Shown here: one piece after another, positions 1-8,639 of the stretch
Numbering within the stretch: position 1 is the stretch's first letter
Layout of the letters: the number at the start of each line of letters is the position of its first letter
Assembly: GCA_964421815.1 (NCBI GenBank)
Contig: CAYQYT010000007.1
Span: forward strand, 1 to 64,000
Length of the DNA: 64,000 nt
Direction: 5' to 3'
From: DTU089 sp964421815
Lineage (GTDB): Bacteria > Bacillota > Clostridia > Oscillospirales > Acutalibacteraceae
Notes under the pieces: generated by a model
The model's input: the letters and a program-made list of their open reading frames with translations, nothing else
The model's database searches: none
Told to the model about the DNA's origin: nothing
Made by a program: the position numbers and the translations under genes

Positions 1-23
1 TAATGTAGTTTTTTGCTACATTA
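1..23. terminator. Hairpin at window edge
   Basis: An 8-bp perfect stem (TAATGTAG/CTACATTA) has a T-rich 7-nt loop. It lies 44 bp past the stop of the minus-strand metallophosphoesterase and is followed on the plus strand by a T run at 28-33. It could end transcription from either side, but the left flank is outside the window. Confidence 0.35.
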
Positions 24-67
24 ACTCTTTTTTGTCCTTTAGAGTACGACTCAAACGGACTGATTTT

Positions 68-1027
68 TTATATTATATTTACTTCAAACCTGACAAATTC
101 GCTTTCGCCTTTTACGTATTCGCCTTTCATAAAATTCCGCGCCGCAAAAACGATTTTATCGTCGTAAACCTCCGCATAATAACCCATTCCGCAGGGCTTT
201 ATGCCGAAATTGTTTTCCTTGCGGTAGCCGGGAACGCTCAATGAGCAAACATTATTTTCTTTGTTGAGATATTCAAAGGTTTTTTCGTAAATACCTCCGT
301 GAAGATGACCGTTTATAAAGAAAACATTTTTATATTTCTCCATAACCGCCCTGACTTCATCGGACTGTTCACCCATATCCCCTGTTTTCCAAACTTCGGG
401 AAGACCGTGGGTTTCTGCAAATGCCTGGTGGCACATTACGAACACGGGTTTTCCCTTTTCGGTACCTCTTTCAAGTTCTCTGTCGAGAAAGCTGATTTGC
501 TCTTTTGTAATATGTGCCTTTTCGAGAACCCGTTTCTCCGTGCCCAGAACAATAAAGGTATAGCCCTTTATATCATAGGAATAATAACTTTTTCCGCCTG
601 TGTTGATTTGCAGGTACTCGTTCACCTTATCCATTATAATCTTCTGATTTTTGCGGTATGTAAACCGAACGTCGTGATTTCCCACGGTGAGCAACACATT
701 GGGTATTACATTTTGGCTGTCGGTAACGCTGAAAAAGCTGTCATATTCTTTTTTTCTGCCGTATTCGGAAATGTCACCCGCCATAAGAAGCGCGTCGAAT
801 TTTTCTCGGGAATTACCTATATCACAGAATAAATTGCTGAAATTTTTAACCGCATTTTCGTTATCTGTCAAGTGGGTATCTGCAATCATGGCAAAGGAAA
901 GCCTGATATTTTCCCTGTCCCGAAATTCAATGGGTTCTTCCTTTGAAACCTCATAAACAACATCGTACTTGGGGGACAACGCTTTTAACTGCGCCGCATA
1001 TTTTGTGATAAATATACTTGCCGACAT
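68..1027 (-). CDS. Cytoplasmic calcineurin-like metallophosphoesterase
   Basis: A 319-residue binuclear metallophosphoesterase. The metal-binding motifs appear in the usual order: DTH at about residues 50-52, GD at 84-85, GNHD at 116-119, a CH motif near 200 (VMCHQAF) and GHLH near 242. There is no signal peptide or membrane helix, so it should be cytoplasmic. The ATG at 1027 follows GGGAG at about 10 nt. It is 16 bp downstream of the GH2 gene on the same strand, so the two are probably co-transcribed. It shares the pattern KGKPVFV.CH..AE.HGLP..W with the metallophosphoesterase at 2995-4041, so the two are paralogues on either side of the GH2 gene. The substrate is unknown. Family members hydrolyse phosphomonoesters, phosphodiesters or cyclic nucleotides, and nothing here picks between them. 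Confidence 0.85.
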   Translation of the reverse strand: MSASIFITKYAAQLKALSPKYDVVYEVSKEEPIEFRDRENIRLSFAMIADTHLTDNENAVKNFSNLFCDIGNSREKFDALLMAGDISEYGRKKEYDSFFSVTDSQNVIPNVLLTVGNHDVRFTYRKNQKIIMDKVNEYLQINTGGKSYYSYDIKGYTFIVLGTEKRVLEKAHITKEQISFLDRELERGTEKGKPVFVMCHQAFAETHGLPEVWKTGDMGEQSDEVRAVMEKYKNVFFINGHLHGGIYEKTFEYLNKENNVCSLSVPGYRKENNFGIKPCGMGYYAEVYDDKIVFAARNFMKGEYVKGESEFVRFEVNII

Positions 1028-1043
1028 AGAATTTCAGCTCCCC

Positions 1044-2816
1044 TTACAATCTGAGTTTTTCGTTAGCCGCTTTCATGACCTCGGGAGTAACTTTCACTAC
1101 CTCACGGTCATAGGTAAGAAGTCCGTTACATTCGTCCTCGACATCGCTTACCTCCGTATAAATTGCCGCGGAAAGTCCCTTGTTTACCATGCAATTATAT
1201 ATGCGGTTTTCGTACAGATTCTTTATTGCATTATCGAATTTTTCCTGATTATAGTATTTTCTGTAACCGAAGAATTTATCTTTATTAAAGCAATGGTCCT
1301 TGAACTGCATTGAATAACCGCCGAACTCCGTAAGAGCAACGGGACGCTTATCGTCCTTGTTGTATTTGGGGAAACTGAATGGGGTGAAGTAAATGTGGAA
1401 ACTGTTTACATCACCTGCGCCGTGGTCAACCCAACCACTTGCGTGGTCAATGAGTCTTGTGGGGTCTTTTTCTCTGTAAAAATCACACACCTTAACACTG
1501 TCGAACTGTCCCCATCCCTCGTTAAGAGGAGTCCAGAGAGCAAGGGATGTAACGTTGTAGAGGAGTTCAATCATCTTTTCGGAATCCTCGTAGAATTCCT
1601 TTCTTCCGTCCTCGTCTTCTCGTGCAAAATATCTGTAATGCAAGTGATTGTCCCTGACTTTGCCTATATGCTTGTTATTGAAAAGTATGGACATAAAGGG
1701 CGCCGCACCGATGGCAATAAAATTGTAGTTTCCGCCGCCGTTAATCATATCCTGCCAAACAATCATACCCAGTCTGTCGCAATGATAGTACCAGCGCAAA
1801 GGTTCAATTTTAATATGCTTTCTCAAGGTGTTAAAGCCCAGGTCCTTCATTGTCTGAATATCGTAAATGAGGGCTTCGTCCGAGGGGGCGGTGTACATTC
1901 CGTCACTCCAATAGCCCTGGTCAAGAAGTCCGTTGAAGAAATAGGGCTTGTTGTTGAGCATTAACCGGGGAGTTCCGTTACCGTCCGTACCGACGCTGTA
2001 TTTTCTCATACCGAAATAACTTTCAACCCTGTCATTGCCCGCGGCAATTTTCAGGTCGTAGAGGTAGGGATTTTCGGGACTCCAGAGTTCATAATCGGAA
2101 AGTTTGATTGTGCCCTTGCCCTCCGTGAGTTTGACTGCGCCTTTAACCTCGCCATTGTCCATAACGACTGCCGCCATTTCGTCCTCGGGCTTGCCGTTGT
2201 ATTTGATTTCAATATTTATTTCATCATTGTCAATATCGGGTGTCAGCTTAATATTTTCTATGTAGCCCTCGCACACTTCTTCAAGCCATACGGTCTGCCA
2301 GATACCCGATTGGGGGGTGTACCAGATTCCGCCCCGTTTAAAGGTCTGTTTTCCCCTCGCCTGAACGCCCTCGGTTGTGGGGTCGGTTACGGTGATTCTC
2401 AAATCATTTTCCCCGTCAAGAATAAGGGTTGTAACATCAAAGGTAAAGGGAAGATAGCCCCCTTTGTGTTCTCCCACATAACTGTTGTTGAGGGTAACGG
2501 TGCATTTGTAATCAACCGCACCGAAATGAAGAAGAACACGGTGGTTTGTTCTTCTGAATGTAAAGGTTTTCTGATAGTAAAGAACATCCGTTGGCTTAAC
2601 AGTCTTTTCCACACCGCTCAAAATACATTCGGGGCTGAAAGGTACTGTAATTTTCCCTTGATAGCCGTTAAACTTCTTGTATTCATCAAGTATTGCATAG
2701 TTCCACTCACCGTTAAGATTTATGAAACTGTCCCGCTTGAGTTGTGGTCTGGGATATTCGTTCAAGGGCAAATTCTTATCCAAGGTTTTACCCCATCTTG
2801 TAAGTAATTTTTCCAT
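1044..2816 (-). CDS. Glycoside hydrolase family 2 protein
   Basis: A 590-residue GH2 enzyme with the family order: jelly-roll sugar-binding domain (about 25-180), immunoglobulin-like sandwich (about 185-275) and TIM barrel (about 280-590). The retaining catalytic pair is visible: acid/base Glu433 in PLNEGWGQ and nucleophile Glu497 in LTEFGGY. No signal peptide is present, so it should act on imported oligosaccharides. GH2 specificities include beta-galactosidase, beta-glucuronidase and beta-mannosidase. The sequence by eye fits the unassigned GH2 branch rather than LacZ, and it is much shorter than LacZ. It has a promoter at 2859-2887 and is followed by the metallophosphoesterase in one operon. 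The family call is firm and the substrate is open. Confidence 0.9.
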   Translation of the reverse strand: MEKLLTRWGKTLDKNLPLNEYPRPQLKRDSFINLNGEWNYAILDEYKKFNGYQGKITVPFSPECILSGVEKTVKPTDVLYYQKTFTFRRTNHRVLLHFGAVDYKCTVTLNNSYVGEHKGGYLPFTFDVTTLILDGENDLRITVTDPTTEGVQARGKQTFKRGGIWYTPQSGIWQTVWLEEVCEGYIENIKLTPDIDNDEINIEIKYNGKPEDEMAAVVMDNGEVKGAVKLTEGKGTIKLSDYELWSPENPYLYDLKIAAGNDRVESYFGMRKYSVGTDGNGTPRLMLNNKPYFFNGLLDQGYWSDGMYTAPSDEALIYDIQTMKDLGFNTLRKHIKIEPLRWYYHCDRLGMIVWQDMINGGGNYNFIAIGAAPFMSILFNNKHIGKVRDNHLHYRYFAREDEDGRKEFYEDSEKMIELLYNVTSLALWTPLNEGWGQFDSVKVCDFYREKDPTRLIDHASGWVDHGAGDVNSFHIYFTPFSFPKYNKDDKRPVALTEFGGYSMQFKDHCFNKDKFFGYRKYYNQEKFDNAIKNLYENRIYNCMVNKGLSAAIYTEVSDVEDECNGLLTYDREVVKVTPEVMKAANEKLRL

Positions 2817-2858
2817 AACATACTCCGTATTATAAAAGTTTCATTCCATACGCCCATA

Positions 2859-2887
2859 ATAATATCATAACAATTACCGTTTTTCAA
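2859..2887 (-). promoter_or_regulatory. Promoter of GH2-metallophosphoesterase operon
   Basis: On the minus strand, TTGAAA (2882-2887) is separated by 17 bp from TATTAT (2859-2864). It lies about 43 bp upstream of the GH2 ATG. Confidence 0.6.
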
Positions 2888-2930
2888 CATTGAATGTCTG
2901 TGTTTTTCACCAAAGTATTACAAATAATCG

Positions 2931-2959
2931 TTGACGAAAGTAATTTTCGGTGGTATAAT
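2931..2959 (+). promoter_or_regulatory. Consensus sigma-A promoter
   Basis: TTGACG (2931-2936), a 17-bp spacer, then a perfect TATAAT (2954-2959). It sits 35 bp upstream of the plus-strand metallophosphoesterase and diverges from the GH2 operon promoter. Confidence 0.75.
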
Positions 2960-2994
2960 CATTTCAAAATATAAAATAAGAAAGTAGGGTTTTT

Positions 2995-4041
2995 ATGCAA
3001 GCCATAGGCTCATTATTCCAGGAGATTGCTTCAATCCTGTTATCAATCTTCATGCTGTTCGGCGGTGTTACTACCCCCGCAACAAACGATATTCTCAAGA
3101 ACATCAATCCCGATACAGTTCTCGACTTTGTTGTAACAGGAGATACTCAGGTTTGTGACTATATTCCCGAACGTGAGGCAAATCTCATTTCCATGTCCGA
3201 AGATATTATGAATTCCGATATCGAGCTTGACGCTTTCATCATTGCCGGTGATATTACCGAAAACGGTATGCAACAGGAATTCGACAGAATTACAAGCCAC
3301 ATAAGCGGCTTCAACACAGCAAATTACATTATGTGTGCAGGTAACCATGATATTCGTCTTCGTGATTATGAACAGTCAAAGAGCCGTTTCTTTGGCTTCA
3401 TGAACAACCTTAACAGTACCGAAAACGCACAGGACAATATTTATTACAAATACATGGTTAACGGCTATACATTCCTTGTTATAGGTTCTGACGAAATGAA
3501 GATGGAAGACGCTACAATCAGCGACGCACAACTCCAATGGCTCAACATTGAACTTAAAGAAGCTACAAAGACCGGCAAGCCCGTATTCGTAATCTGTCAC
3601 TATCCTCTTGCCGAGTCTCACGGTCTTCCAAATACTTGGGGCTCAACCAACAGCACTCCCGAGGGTGATTCTCTTCCCACTTATGTAAAGAAAGACAACT
3701 ACGACAACTACGATTCAACAGGTTCAATCGGCAGGCAGACAAATGAAGTTTACGACATTCTCACAAATTATGAAAATGTATTCTTCATTACAGGTCACCT
3801 TCACACAGGTTTCGGTAAATATACTTACCAGACAATCAGCGAAGAAAACAATGTTCAGGGTGTAAACGTACCTTCAGTCGGCATCAACAACAAGGACGGT
3901 GTTTATAACAATCCGGGTACGGGACTCTTTGTTGAAGTTACCGATTCACAGGTTATCTTCTACGCAAGAGACTTTGCAAACGGCAGATTCCTTACAACTA
4001 ACGATTGGGTACACGCAGTAAAAACATTTGATATTCAATAA
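2995..4041 (+). CDS. Membrane-associated or exported metallophosphoesterase with an altered metal site
   Basis: 348 residues. An N-terminal hydrophobic stretch (about 8-27, ASILLSIFMLFGGV) looks like a signal or membrane anchor, unlike its paralogue at 68-1027. The metallophosphoesterase motifs are GDTQ (about 49-52), AGDI, GNHD, CHYPLAESHG and GHLH. The first motif is normally DxH. Here the His ligand is Gln52, encoded by CAG at 3148-3150, while the other ligands remain. About 30 residues are inserted between the CH and GHxH motifs compared with the paralogue, a stretch rich in Asn, Asp and Tyr. It is probably an extracytoplasmic phosphoesterase or a binding protein with changed metal preference. 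The start is supported by AAGAAAGTAGGG upstream, which is a modest ribosome binding site. Confidence 0.85.
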   Translation: MQAIGSLFQEIASILLSIFMLFGGVTTPATNDILKNINPDTVLDFVVTGDTQVCDYIPEREANLISMSEDIMNSDIELDAFIIAGDITENGMQQEFDRITSHISGFNTANYIMCAGNHDIRLRDYEQSKSRFFGFMNNLNSTENAQDNIYYKYMVNGYTFLVIGSDEMKMEDATISDAQLQWLNIELKEATKTGKPVFVICHYPLAESHGLPNTWGSTNSTPEGDSLPTYVKKDNYDNYDSTGSIGRQTNEVYDILTNYENVFFITGHLHTGFGKYTYQTISEENNVQGVNVPSVGINNKDGVYNNPGTGLFVEVTDSQVIFYARDFANGRFLTTNDWVHAVKTFDIQ

Positions 4042-4061
4042 TCATCTAACACTCAAAAACA

Positions 4062-4089
4062 ACCTCCCGCATAGAATAATGCGGGAGGT
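4062..4089. terminator. Bidirectional hairpin whose 3' arm holds a Shine-Dalgarno
   Basis: A perfect 11-bp stem (ACCTCCCGCAT/ATGCGGGAGGT) has a 6-nt loop. T-rich tracts follow on both strands: ATTTTT on plus, TGTTTTTG on minus. It closes the upstream metallophosphoesterase and could also end the arginine operon arriving on the minus strand. Its right arm contains GGGAGG, spaced correctly for the ATG at 4096. Confidence 0.7.
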
Positions 4090-4095
4090 ATTTTT

Positions 4096-4422
4096 ATGTT
4101 TTCTGATATATCAGCATTGTTTTTGGCAATCTTAGGAATTCTTTTCATCTTATTCATCATAATATTTAAACTTATGGTTTGGAAAGAAAAAGACATTGTC
4201 ATTTCCGTTCCCCTTGATTCCGATAACAGAGAAATATATAACCGAATTATAAATCTCAAAGATATATGTGAATTTTTAGGGGTGCAAAAGCAATGCACCA
4301 TAGTTGTTGTAAACTACGGTGCATCAAAATATTTTATTGATGAATTAAATGAGTGTTTTTCCGATTATGATTTTTTAAAAATCATAGACAAAGAAAATCT
4401 CATCACAGAGTTGCATACATAA
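4096..4422 (+). CDS. Small single-span membrane protein, unknown function
   Basis: 108 residues, not recognised. Residues 5-27 form one strong transmembrane helix (LFLAILGILFILFIIIF). A soluble region of about 80 residues follows with mixed helix/strand character and charged residues, including the segment QCTIVVVNYGASKYF. The ATG is 7 nt after GGAGG, but that Shine-Dalgarno is the 3' arm of the hairpin at 4062-4089, so translation may depend on hairpin opening. The 3' end overlaps the convergent argF by 20 bp. The composition looks like a real protein and not a shadow, although no independent promoter is obvious. Confidence 0.6.
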   Translation: MFSDISALFLAILGILFILFIIIFKLMVWKEKDIVISVPLDSDNREIYNRIINLKDICEFLGVQKQCTIVVVNYGASKYFIDELNECFSDYDFLKIIDKENLITELHT

Positions 4423-5386
4423 CCGCTTTAATGGTGTGCATTCTGTTTTCCGCCTCTTGGAAAACAACGGACTGTTCGCTTTCAAACACTTCGTTTGTCA
4501 CTTCCATAGCGGTGCGGTTGAACTTTTCGCACATACGCTTGCCTATTTCGGTTTTCTTATCGTGATATGCAGGAAGGCAATGCATGAATATTGCTTGCTC
4601 TCCCGCGTTTTTCATAAGTTCTTCATTTACCTGATAGGGTGCAAGCTCATTGATTCTTTCCGCCCAAACAATTTCCGGCTCGCCCATTGAAACCCAAACA
4701 TCAGTATAAATAACATCCGCATTTTTAGTGGCTTTCATGGGGTCTTCCTCAAATTTAAGGGTTGCACCGCTTTGTTTTGCAAGTTTTTTGCACTCGTCAA
4801 CAAGGGCGCTGTCAGGGAAATATTTCTCGGGGGCGCAAGCGGTAAAATTAAGCCCCATTATAGCGCAACCTACCATAAGGGAGTTACCCATATTGTATCT
4901 TGCGTCGCCCATATAAACAAAATTTATACCTTTAAGTTTACTGAATCTCTCCTTAATTGTAAGGAAGTCCGCAAGAATCTGTGTGGGATGGAATTCATTT
5001 GTAAGTCCGTTCCATACGGGAACCGATGAATACTTTGCAAGTTCCTCAACAATTTCCTGTCCGTAACCTCTGTATTCAATGCCGTCATAAATGGAACTGA
5101 GAACTCTTGCGGTATCGGCAATGCTCTCTTTCCTGCCGATTTGTGAAGCATTGGGGTCAAGGTATGTAACACCCATACCCAAATCCCTTGCGGCAACCTC
5201 AAAACTGCAACGGGTTCTTGTGCTTGTTTTTTCAAAAATAAGTGCTATGTTCTTGCCCTTGAGAGTATCATGTGGAATACCGCATTTCTTCTTTCTCTTT
5301 AAGTCCGCCGCAAGATTTATGAGGTATTCTATTTCCTCACTTGTATAGTCAAGAAGTTTTAAAAAATCTCTGCCTTTTAAATTCAT
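4403..5386 (-). CDS. argF: Ornithine carbamoyltransferase
   Basis: About 327 residues, a normal length. It makes citrulline from ornithine and carbamoyl phosphate in the cytoplasm. The carbamoyl-phosphate motif STRTR is followed by the HPTQ motif and the HCLPAYHD ornithine/active-site motif, all intact. I choose the ATG at 5386 because GAGGT lies 6 nt upstream. An ATG two codons earlier (5392) overlaps the argD stop as ATGA but is almost touching the Shine-Dalgarno. It is the last gene of argHCJBDF. Biosynthetic rather than catabolic function is inferred from this operon, since anabolic and catabolic enzymes look alike. Confidence 0.95.
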   Translation of the reverse strand: MNLKGRDFLKLLDYTSEEIEYLINLAADLKRKKKCGIPHDTLKGKNIALIFEKTSTRTRCSFEVAARDLGMGVTYLDPNASQIGRKESIADTARVLSSIYDGIEYRGYGQEIVEELAKYSSVPVWNGLTNEFHPTQILADFLTIKERFSKLKGINFVYMGDARYNMGNSLMVGCAIMGLNFTACAPEKYFPDSALVDECKKLAKQSGATLKFEEDPMKATKNADVIYTDVWVSMGEPEIVWAERINELAPYQVNEELMKNAGEQAIFMHCLPAYHDKKTEIGKRMCEKFNRTAMEVTNEVFESEQSVVFQEAENRMHTIKAVMYATL

Positions 5387-5388
5387 TT

Positions 5389-6552
5389 TCATACCTCACA
5401 AGCCTTTTTGATAACATTTACAGCCCTCTGCAAATCCTCAAAGGAAATGTTAAGGGGCGGCAAAAGTCTGAGTTTATTTTTCGCCTTTATGGGAAGAACT
5501 CCGTTTTCACGGCAAACAGAAAGGACTTCGTTAACATCCTTTTCGGTTTCAATACCCAACATAAGTCCCAAACCGGTTACACCTTTGACACCCTTACAGG
5601 AAGAAAGGCTTTCAATAATATATGCGCTTTTCTTTTCAACATCCTGAAGGAACTCTCCGTCCAATCTTTCAAGAATACTCAAAGCACCTGCACAGGAAAC
5701 GGGATTTCCCCCGAAAGTTGAACCGTGGGTTCCGGGAGTATAAACATTCTCAACTTTTTCAAACATCATTGTAGCACCCAGAGGAAGTCCTCCGCCGATA
5801 CCCTTTGCAGTTGAAACAATATCGGGATTGATACCGTAATTCATATAGCCGTAAAGAGCACCGGTTCTGCCGTTGCCGGTCTGTACCTCGTCAACAATAA
5901 GAAGAACATCATATTTTTCTCCCAGTTCCGCAAGACCTTTTACGAAATCTTTTTCAAGGGGTACAACGCCCCCCTCGCCCTGTACTGTTTCAAACATAAT
6001 CGCGGCGACTTTTTCTTCTTTTATGTACTTCTCGATTGTTTCAAGATCCCCTGCGTCCGCGTAGAGAAAACCCTGCGTAAGAGGAAGAAAATCTTTGTGG
6101 AAATTATCCTGCCCCGTTGCGGCAAGGGTTGTTATTGTTCTTCCGTGGAAACTGTTATTGAGAGTGATAATATTATAATACTCACTGCCCTTTTTCTCTG
6201 CGGCATATTTCCTTGCCGCCTTTATGGCACATTCATTTGCTTCTGCTCCGGAATTTGAAAAGAACACCTTTTTAGCACCGGTTCTGTTACAAAGGGCTTC
6301 TGCAAGTTTTGCACAGGGTGATGTAAAATAGAGGTTTGAAGCGTGTTGGAGTGTATTTAGTTGCTTTGTTACGGCTTCAATCCACTTCTCGTCACCCACA
6401 CCGAAAACACTGACACCGATACCCGTTCCCATATCAATATATTCTTTTCCGTCGCTGTCATAGAGTTTACTACCCTTGCCGGAAACAAGTTCTATGGGAA
6501 AACGGGCATAGGTATTTGCTACATATTTAGAATCAAGTTCCTTTGTATTCAT
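5389..6552 (-). CDS. argD: Acetylornithine aminotransferase
   Basis: About 387 residues, a class III PLP aminotransferase. It transfers an amino group from glutamate to N-acetylglutamate semialdehyde. The PLP-Asp motif (LLIVDEVQTGNGRTG) and the Schiff-base Lys in STAKGIGGGLPLGA are both present. The ATG at 6552 shares one base with the argB stop (TGATG), and GGGG lies upstream at good spacing. A TTG one codon earlier is less likely. Enzymes of this family can also use succinyl-diaminopimelate in lysine synthesis. The arginine role follows from the operon. Confidence 0.95.
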   Translation of the reverse strand: MNTKELDSKYVANTYARFPIELVSGKGSKLYDSDGKEYIDMGTGIGVSVFGVGDEKWIEAVTKQLNTLQHASNLYFTSPCAKLAEALCNRTGAKKVFFSNSGAEANECAIKAARKYAAEKKGSEYYNIITLNNSFHGRTITTLAATGQDNFHKDFLPLTQGFLYADAGDLETIEKYIKEEKVAAIMFETVQGEGGVVPLEKDFVKGLAELGEKYDVLLIVDEVQTGNGRTGALYGYMNYGINPDIVSTAKGIGGGLPLGATMMFEKVENVYTPGTHGSTFGGNPVSCAGALSILERLDGEFLQDVEKKSAYIIESLSSCKGVKGVTGLGLMLGIETEKDVNEVLSVCRENGVLPIKAKNKLRLLPPLNISFEDLQRAVNVIKKACEV

Positions 6553-7421
6553 CAATCCATCCCCTTAACCATAGTACCGGCACCCTCGTCGGTAAGCAGT
6601 TCAAGAAGCAATGCGTGGGGAACGCGTCCGTCAAGAATTGTAACACGTCTTACGCCCCTTTCCACAGCCTCAATACAGCACTCAACCTTGGGAATCATAC
6701 CGCCGGAAATAATGCCGTCGGCAAACAACTGCCTTGCCTCCTCCACGTTAACACGTTTAATTATGGAGTCAGGGTCATTTACATCCCTTAAAATACCGGG
6801 AATATCGGTCATTGTAATAAGTCTTTCCGCTTTCATTGCTCCGGCAATACAGGAAGCGGCAGTATCCGCATTGATGTTATAAACATTGCCGTCCTTGTCG
6901 CATCCCACCGTGGAAACAACCGGAATATAACCCTTTTCAATAAGGTCAAGAATGGGTTGAACATTAACGCCTGTTATTTCACCCACAAAGCCAAGTCTTT
7001 CATCCTTAATTTTTGCTTCAATAAGATGTCCGTCAATACCGGAGATACCGATTGCGTTGCCGCCGAATTCTCCCAATATATTAACGAGTTTCTTATTGAT
7101 TTTTCCTGCAAGAACCATCTGTACAATTTCCGCAGTTTCCGCATCCGTAACGCGAAGTCCGTCAACAAACTCACTTTGCTTGCCCACTTTTTTGAGCATT
7201 TCGGAAATTTCGGGTCCGCCGCCGTGAACAAGAACGGGTTTCACACCGATAAGTCTCAAAAGAACCAAGTCCTCCATAACCTGAAGTTTCAGTTCCTCGC
7301 TTATCATGGCATTTCCGCCGTATTTAACAACAATTATTTTGTTGTGATATTTCTGAATATAGGGGAGCGCCTGGGTAATAATCTGCGCACGCTGAAGATT
7401 TGTAATATTCAAATTTTCCAT
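6552..7421 (-). CDS. argB: Acetylglutamate kinase
   Basis: 289 residues of the amino acid kinase fold. It phosphorylates N-acetylglutamate. The N-terminal VVKYGGNAM phosphate-binding strand-loop, the VLVHGGGPEI substrate motif and the C-terminal GGMIPKVE segment are intact. The N-terminal extension (ITNLQRAQIITQALPYIQKY) is the helix found in arginine-feedback-inhibited hexameric kinases, so end-product inhibition is likely (family knowledge, not demonstrated). It starts 4 bp after the argJ stop and is tightly coupled to argD. Confidence 0.95.
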   Translation of the reverse strand: MENLNITNLQRAQIITQALPYIQKYHNKIIVVKYGGNAMISEELKLQVMEDLVLLRLIGVKPVLVHGGGPEISEMLKKVGKQSEFVDGLRVTDAETAEIVQMVLAGKINKKLVNILGEFGGNAIGISGIDGHLIEAKIKDERLGFVGEITGVNVQPILDLIEKGYIPVVSTVGCDKDGNVYNINADTAASCIAGAMKAERLITMTDIPGILRDVNDPDSIIKRVNVEEARQLFADGIISGGMIPKVECCIEAVERGVRRVTILDGRVPHALLLELLTDEGAGTMVKGMD

Positions 7422-7425
7422 TTTC

Positions 7426-8637
7426 TCACGTCCTGTAATCGCCGTTTATTTTTACATATTCATAAGTAAGGTCACAACCCCATGCGGTTGAGGAGTAATC
7501 ACCCGAATTAAGACCCACATTTATAATAATATCTTTTTCAAGGAGTATTTCTTTTGCAATTTCTTCGGAAAATTCAATTCCCGAGCCGTCCTTACAAACA
7601 GGAATTACACCCTTTGCGGATTCAAAGGAAACATCAACCTTTGTAACATCTACATCCGCACCGCTGTAACCGATTGCACAAAGAACCCTGCCCCAGTTGG
7701 CATCCGCACCGAACATTGCGGCTTTTGTAAGGGAAGAACAGATAACGCTTTTTGCAACTGTTTTGGCTGTTTTATCGTCCTTTGCACCTGTGACACGACA
7801 TTCAAGAAGTTTTGTTGCACCCTCGCCGTCCCCTGCAATCATTCTGCAAAGATGAACGGTTACTGTGTTGAGAGCTTTCATAAACTTGTCGAATGCTTCG
7901 CCCTCTGCGGTTATCTCCTTGTTACCCGCCATACCGTTTGCAAGTACGCAAACCATGTCGTTTGTTGAGGTGTCCCCGTCAACGCTAACCATATTAAATG
8001 TGTTCTGAATATCGGAAGAAATCGCCTTTTGAAGCATTTCGGGAGCAATGGCAACATCACTTGTAATAAAGACGAGCATTGTAGCCATATTGGGATGAAT
8101 CATTCCGCTACCCTTTGCAATACCGCCGATTTTACATTCAACACCGTCTATTTCAAAAGAAACGGCAATTTCTTTTTTCACCGTGTCGGTGGTCATAATA
8201 CCCTCCGCGGCTTCGGCACTGTTATTGCCCAAAACATTTTTAAGAGCGGGAAGTGCCGCCTTTATGGGAGTAACATCAAGGGGTTGACCGATAACACCCG
8301 TTGAGGCAACAACAACATCCTCATTGTCAATACCAAGAGTTTCTGCAGTAATCTTCGCCATTTCCAAAGCCACCTGAATACCGTCCGCATTACAGGTGTT
8401 GGCATTACCGCTGTTGCAGATAACCGCCTGGGCCTTGCCGTCCGAAAGATGCATTTTTGTAACTGCCAAGGGCGCACCTTTTACAAGGTTTGTTGTATAT
8501 ACTGCGGCTGCACTTGCTTTAACCTCACTGAAAATCAAAGCAAGATCCCTCTTTGTTTTGTTCTTTCTTATACCGCAATGGATTCCCCCTGCGGTAAAAC
8601 CTTTTGCGGCACAAATACCGCCGTTAATCAATTCCAT
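7426..8637 (-). CDS. argJ: Bifunctional glutamate N-acetyltransferase / ornithine acetyltransferase
   Basis: 403 residues, the full family length. ArgJ moves acetyl from acetylornithine to glutamate, closing the cyclic arginine pathway. Many ArgJ proteins also start it from acetyl-CoA. The self-cleavage site is present in KGSGMIHPNMATML, with Thr186 as the expected nucleophile exposed by cleavage between Ala185 and Thr186. No argA is present in the window, which fits the cyclic route. The start has GGAGATGTAAATATG. It lies 2 bp after argC. Confidence 0.95.
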   Translation of the reverse strand: MELINGGICAAKGFTAGGIHCGIRKNKTKRDLALIFSEVKASAAAVYTTNLVKGAPLAVTKMHLSDGKAQAVICNSGNANTCNADGIQVALEMAKITAETLGIDNEDVVVASTGVIGQPLDVTPIKAALPALKNVLGNNSAEAAEGIMTTDTVKKEIAVSFEIDGVECKIGGIAKGSGMIHPNMATMLVFITSDVAIAPEMLQKAISSDIQNTFNMVSVDGDTSTNDMVCVLANGMAGNKEITAEGEAFDKFMKALNTVTVHLCRMIAGDGEGATKLLECRVTGAKDDKTAKTVAKSVICSSLTKAAMFGADANWGRVLCAIGYSGADVDVTKVDVSFESAKGVIPVCKDGSGIEFSEEIAKEILLEKDIIINVGLNSGDYSSTAWGCDLTYEYVKINGDYRT

Positions 8638-8639
8638 AT

